This document shows positions 5,819-7,079 of a stretch of DNA of 7,079 bases, in pieces. The notes beneath the pieces were generated by a model. The model saw only the letters and a list, made by a program, of their open reading frames with translations. It was not told where the DNA came from and searched no databases. Made by a program: the position numbers and the translations under genes. The stretch spans positions 1 to 7,079 of the forward strand of contig WQTY01000105.1 of the NCBI GenBank assembly GCA_009786045.1, given 5' to 3'. Source of the stretch: Pseudomonadota bacterium (lineage in GTDB: Bacteria; Myxococcota_A; Bradymonadia; UBA4248). Numbering within the stretch: position 1 is the first letter of the stretch; the number at the start of each line of letters is the position of its first letter.

Positions 5819-6889
5819 TCACTGAATCGTGCCGCCGCCGATGACGATATCGCCATCGTACAGCACGAGAGCTTGTCCTTTGGCGATGGCGCGGAGTGGC
5901 TCGTCGAAGACGACCTGCAGGGTGTCGTCGTCTGTTTGCGTGACGGTGGCCCATTGCTCAGCCTGGCGGTAGCGAACCTTTGCCTTAAGGCGCATGGGCA
6001 ATTCGATGCTGTCGAGTGCTATCAGGTTGATGCTTTTGGCAGTCAGCGTGCTCGATAACAGATCGTCTTCATCGCCGAGCGTGACGGTATGGGTGGCAGG
6101 ATCGACAGCGCACACAAAATACGGCCTGTGCAACGACAGGCCCAGGCCCCGGCGCTGGCCCACCGTATAATGAATAATCCCCTTGTGAGCACCCAGCACT
6201 TTGCCAGCACGATCGACAAAATGCCCTTCCTGGCACGGATGCCCCGTGTACTGCTCGATAAAATCGGCATAACGGCCATTCTGGACAAAGCAAATATCCT
6301 GGCTGTCGCGCTTTTCGGCATTCAGCAGGCCGAGCGATTGTGCCACGGCACGAACCTGCGGCTTTGTCATGCCCCCAAGCGGAAACACGGTTCGAGAGAG
6401 CTGTTCCTGCGAGAGGAAAAATAAGAAATAGCTCTGATCCTTGGCCTCATCGACGGCCTTTTTCAGAAGATAGCGCCCGGCCTTTTCGTCAAACTCAACG
6501 CGCGCATAGTGGCCCGTCGCAACAAGATCACACCCCAAAGCCTTTGCACGCGAAAACAATGCCCCAAACTTCAGATACCGATTGCAGTCGACACACGGAT
6601 TGGGTGTCGCGCCCCGTTCGTAGGCTCGAACGAATCGCGCAATGACTTCATCACCAAAACGCTCAGAAAAGTCGAAAACTTCGTGCGGCATACCAAAGGC
6701 AGCGGCGGCCCGGCGAGCATCTTCCATGTCATCGGGCGAACCACAGACACCCGCATGGGGTGCACAGGTGCCCCGGTGAAAAAGCTTCATCGTCGCACCC
6801 ACACAATCATACCCCAAATCCATCATCTGTGCTGCGGCAACACTCGAATCGACGCCGCCGCTCATGGCAATCAGAGCTTTTGATTTCAT
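5819..6889 (-). CDS. mnmA: tRNA-specific 2-thiouridylase MnmA
   Basis: MnmA adenylates and thiolates U34 of tRNA-Lys, -Glu and -Gln in the cytoplasm, giving the 2-thio group of mnm5s2U, with sulfur from a relay or directly from a cysteine desulfurase. The 356-aa length is normal. Visible motifs are the PP-loop SGGVDSS (10-16), NPCVDCN (97-103), ATGHYAR (124-130), KDQSYFLFFL (150-159), DSQDICF (195-201) and HYTVGQRRGLG (240-250), then the C-terminal beta domain. Cys102 and Cys200 match the catalytic pair of the E. coli enzyme. Cys99 makes a CxxC where E. coli has Asp, and a Cys-containing loop (Cys42, Cys49) follows KLFHRG, a form I associate with Clostridia-like MnmA. The start ATG follows AAGGTGAT (6890-6897), complementary to the 16S rRNA 3' end. 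It appears to be a separate transcription unit, cut off from the downstream operon by a terminator and promoter. Confidence 0.97.
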   Translation of the reverse strand: MKSKALIAMSGGVDSSVAAAQMMDLGYDCVGATMKLFHRGTCAPHAGVCGSPDDMEDARRAAAAFGMPHEVFDFSERFGDEVIARFVRAYERGATPNPCVDCNRYLKFGALFSRAKALGCDLVATGHYARVEFDEKAGRYLLKKAVDEAKDQSYFLFFLSQEQLSRTVFPLGGMTKPQVRAVAQSLGLLNAEKRDSQDICFVQNGRYADFIEQYTGHPCQEGHFVDRAGKVLGAHKGIIHYTVGQRRGLGLSLHRPYFVCAVDPATHTVTLGDEDDLLSSTLTAKSINLIALDSIELPMRLKAKVRYRQAEQWATVTQTDDDTLQVVFDEPLRAIAKGQALVLYDGDIVIGGGTIQ

Positions 6890-7025
6890 ATCACCTTGTA
6901 CCTTTACAGCGTTTTCAGTTTAAGTAACGACAACACAAACAAACAGCGTCTCTTTTCTACTTGCCTGGCGAGGTCTGTCGCCCAAAACGAATCACGTCGT
7001 CCTCTGCCCACAAGCGATACGCGCA
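6890..7025 (-). other. Leader region of mnmA
   Basis: No gene is seen here. AAGGTGAT directly before the mnmA ATG is a ribosome-binding site. TAAACT at 6917-6922 (minus strand) is the same hexamer as the operon -10 element and could be the mnmA -10, but no convincing -35 lies at the right distance, so the promoter call is weak. The stretch is rich in short GTTT/TTGT runs on the minus strand. No riboswitch or terminator fold was recognised. Confidence 0.35.
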
Positions 7026-7079
7026 CCCCTCCGTCGGCTTCGCCGCCACCTCCCCTTTAGGGGAGGCACGCAGGGGGGG
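7026..7079. repeat. REP-like nested hairpin element, cut by window end
   Basis: CCCCTCC (7026-7032) can pair with the seven G at 7073-7079 (one T-G wobble). It encloses the stem CGGC-TTC-GCCG (7035-7045) and the stem CCTCCCCT-TT-AGGGGAGG (7049-7066), giving a three-way fold. The layout is like the short interspersed palindromic repeats found between genes in many bacteria. It may extend beyond the window. Confidence 0.6.

Noticed and set aside
5317..5856. Minus-strand 179-codon frame across the mnmA-operon spacer
   Set aside because: It overlaps the mnmA 3' end, runs through all the hairpins, terminator and promoter, and has irregular Arg/Gly/Cys-rich composition with no domain. Open by chance in GC-rich sequence.
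5633..6058. Plus-strand 141-codon frame through the repeat block into mnmA
   Set aside because: It is translated palindrome sequence followed by the antisense of the mnmA C-terminus. No ribosome site and no family resemblance.

Overview
The window comes from a Gram-negative (diderm) bacterium of moderate GC content. The clearest sign is an outer-membrane Omp85/BamA-type protein entering at the left edge, together with two further proteins that carry Sec signal peptides. The mixture of a large exported TPR protein, a lone PhnD-type binding protein and a receiver/GHKL-ATPase protein recalls Deltaproteobacteria/Myxococcota-like lineages. No marker here fixes the phylum, so that placement is only a guess.

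All genes lie on the minus strand. Reading right to left in the direction of transcription: (1) 7026-7079, a hairpin-rich REP-like repeat cut by the window edge; (2) 6890-7025, the short leader of mnmA; (3) 5819-6889, mnmA, the tRNA U34 2-thiouridylase and the only housekeeping gene; (4) 5290-5818, a non-coding spacer packed with inverted repeats, including a 21-nt element present twice, followed by a probable intrinsic terminator and then a sigma70-like promoter; (5) 5289 down to 1, a tight four-gene operon that leaves the window at its left edge.

The operon encodes, in order, an 811-aa exported TPR protein, a 315-aa PhnD-like periplasmic binding protein (4-nt ATGA overlap), a 338-aa cytoplasmic protein with a degenerate receiver domain fused to an RsbW-like GHKL ATPase domain (39-nt gap), and a single-POTRA Omp85 outer-membrane protein (3-nt gap, truncated by the window). 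The Omp85 reading frame has no stop inside the window and is easy to miss for that reason. It contains a nine-G tract, and a one-base change in either direction would stop translation before the POTRA domain and barrel.

The operon makes sense as a cell-envelope module: a periplasmic ligand sensor (PhnD-like), a TPR scaffold, an outer-membrane barrel and a cytoplasmic switch protein. No ABC permease, ABC ATPase or inner-membrane protein is visible, so the link between periplasm and cytoplasm is either encoded beyond base 1 or elsewhere, or uses a mechanism not evident here. This combination is the main candidate for an undescribed system. Its function is inference, while the gene order, spacing and domain motifs are read directly from the sequence.
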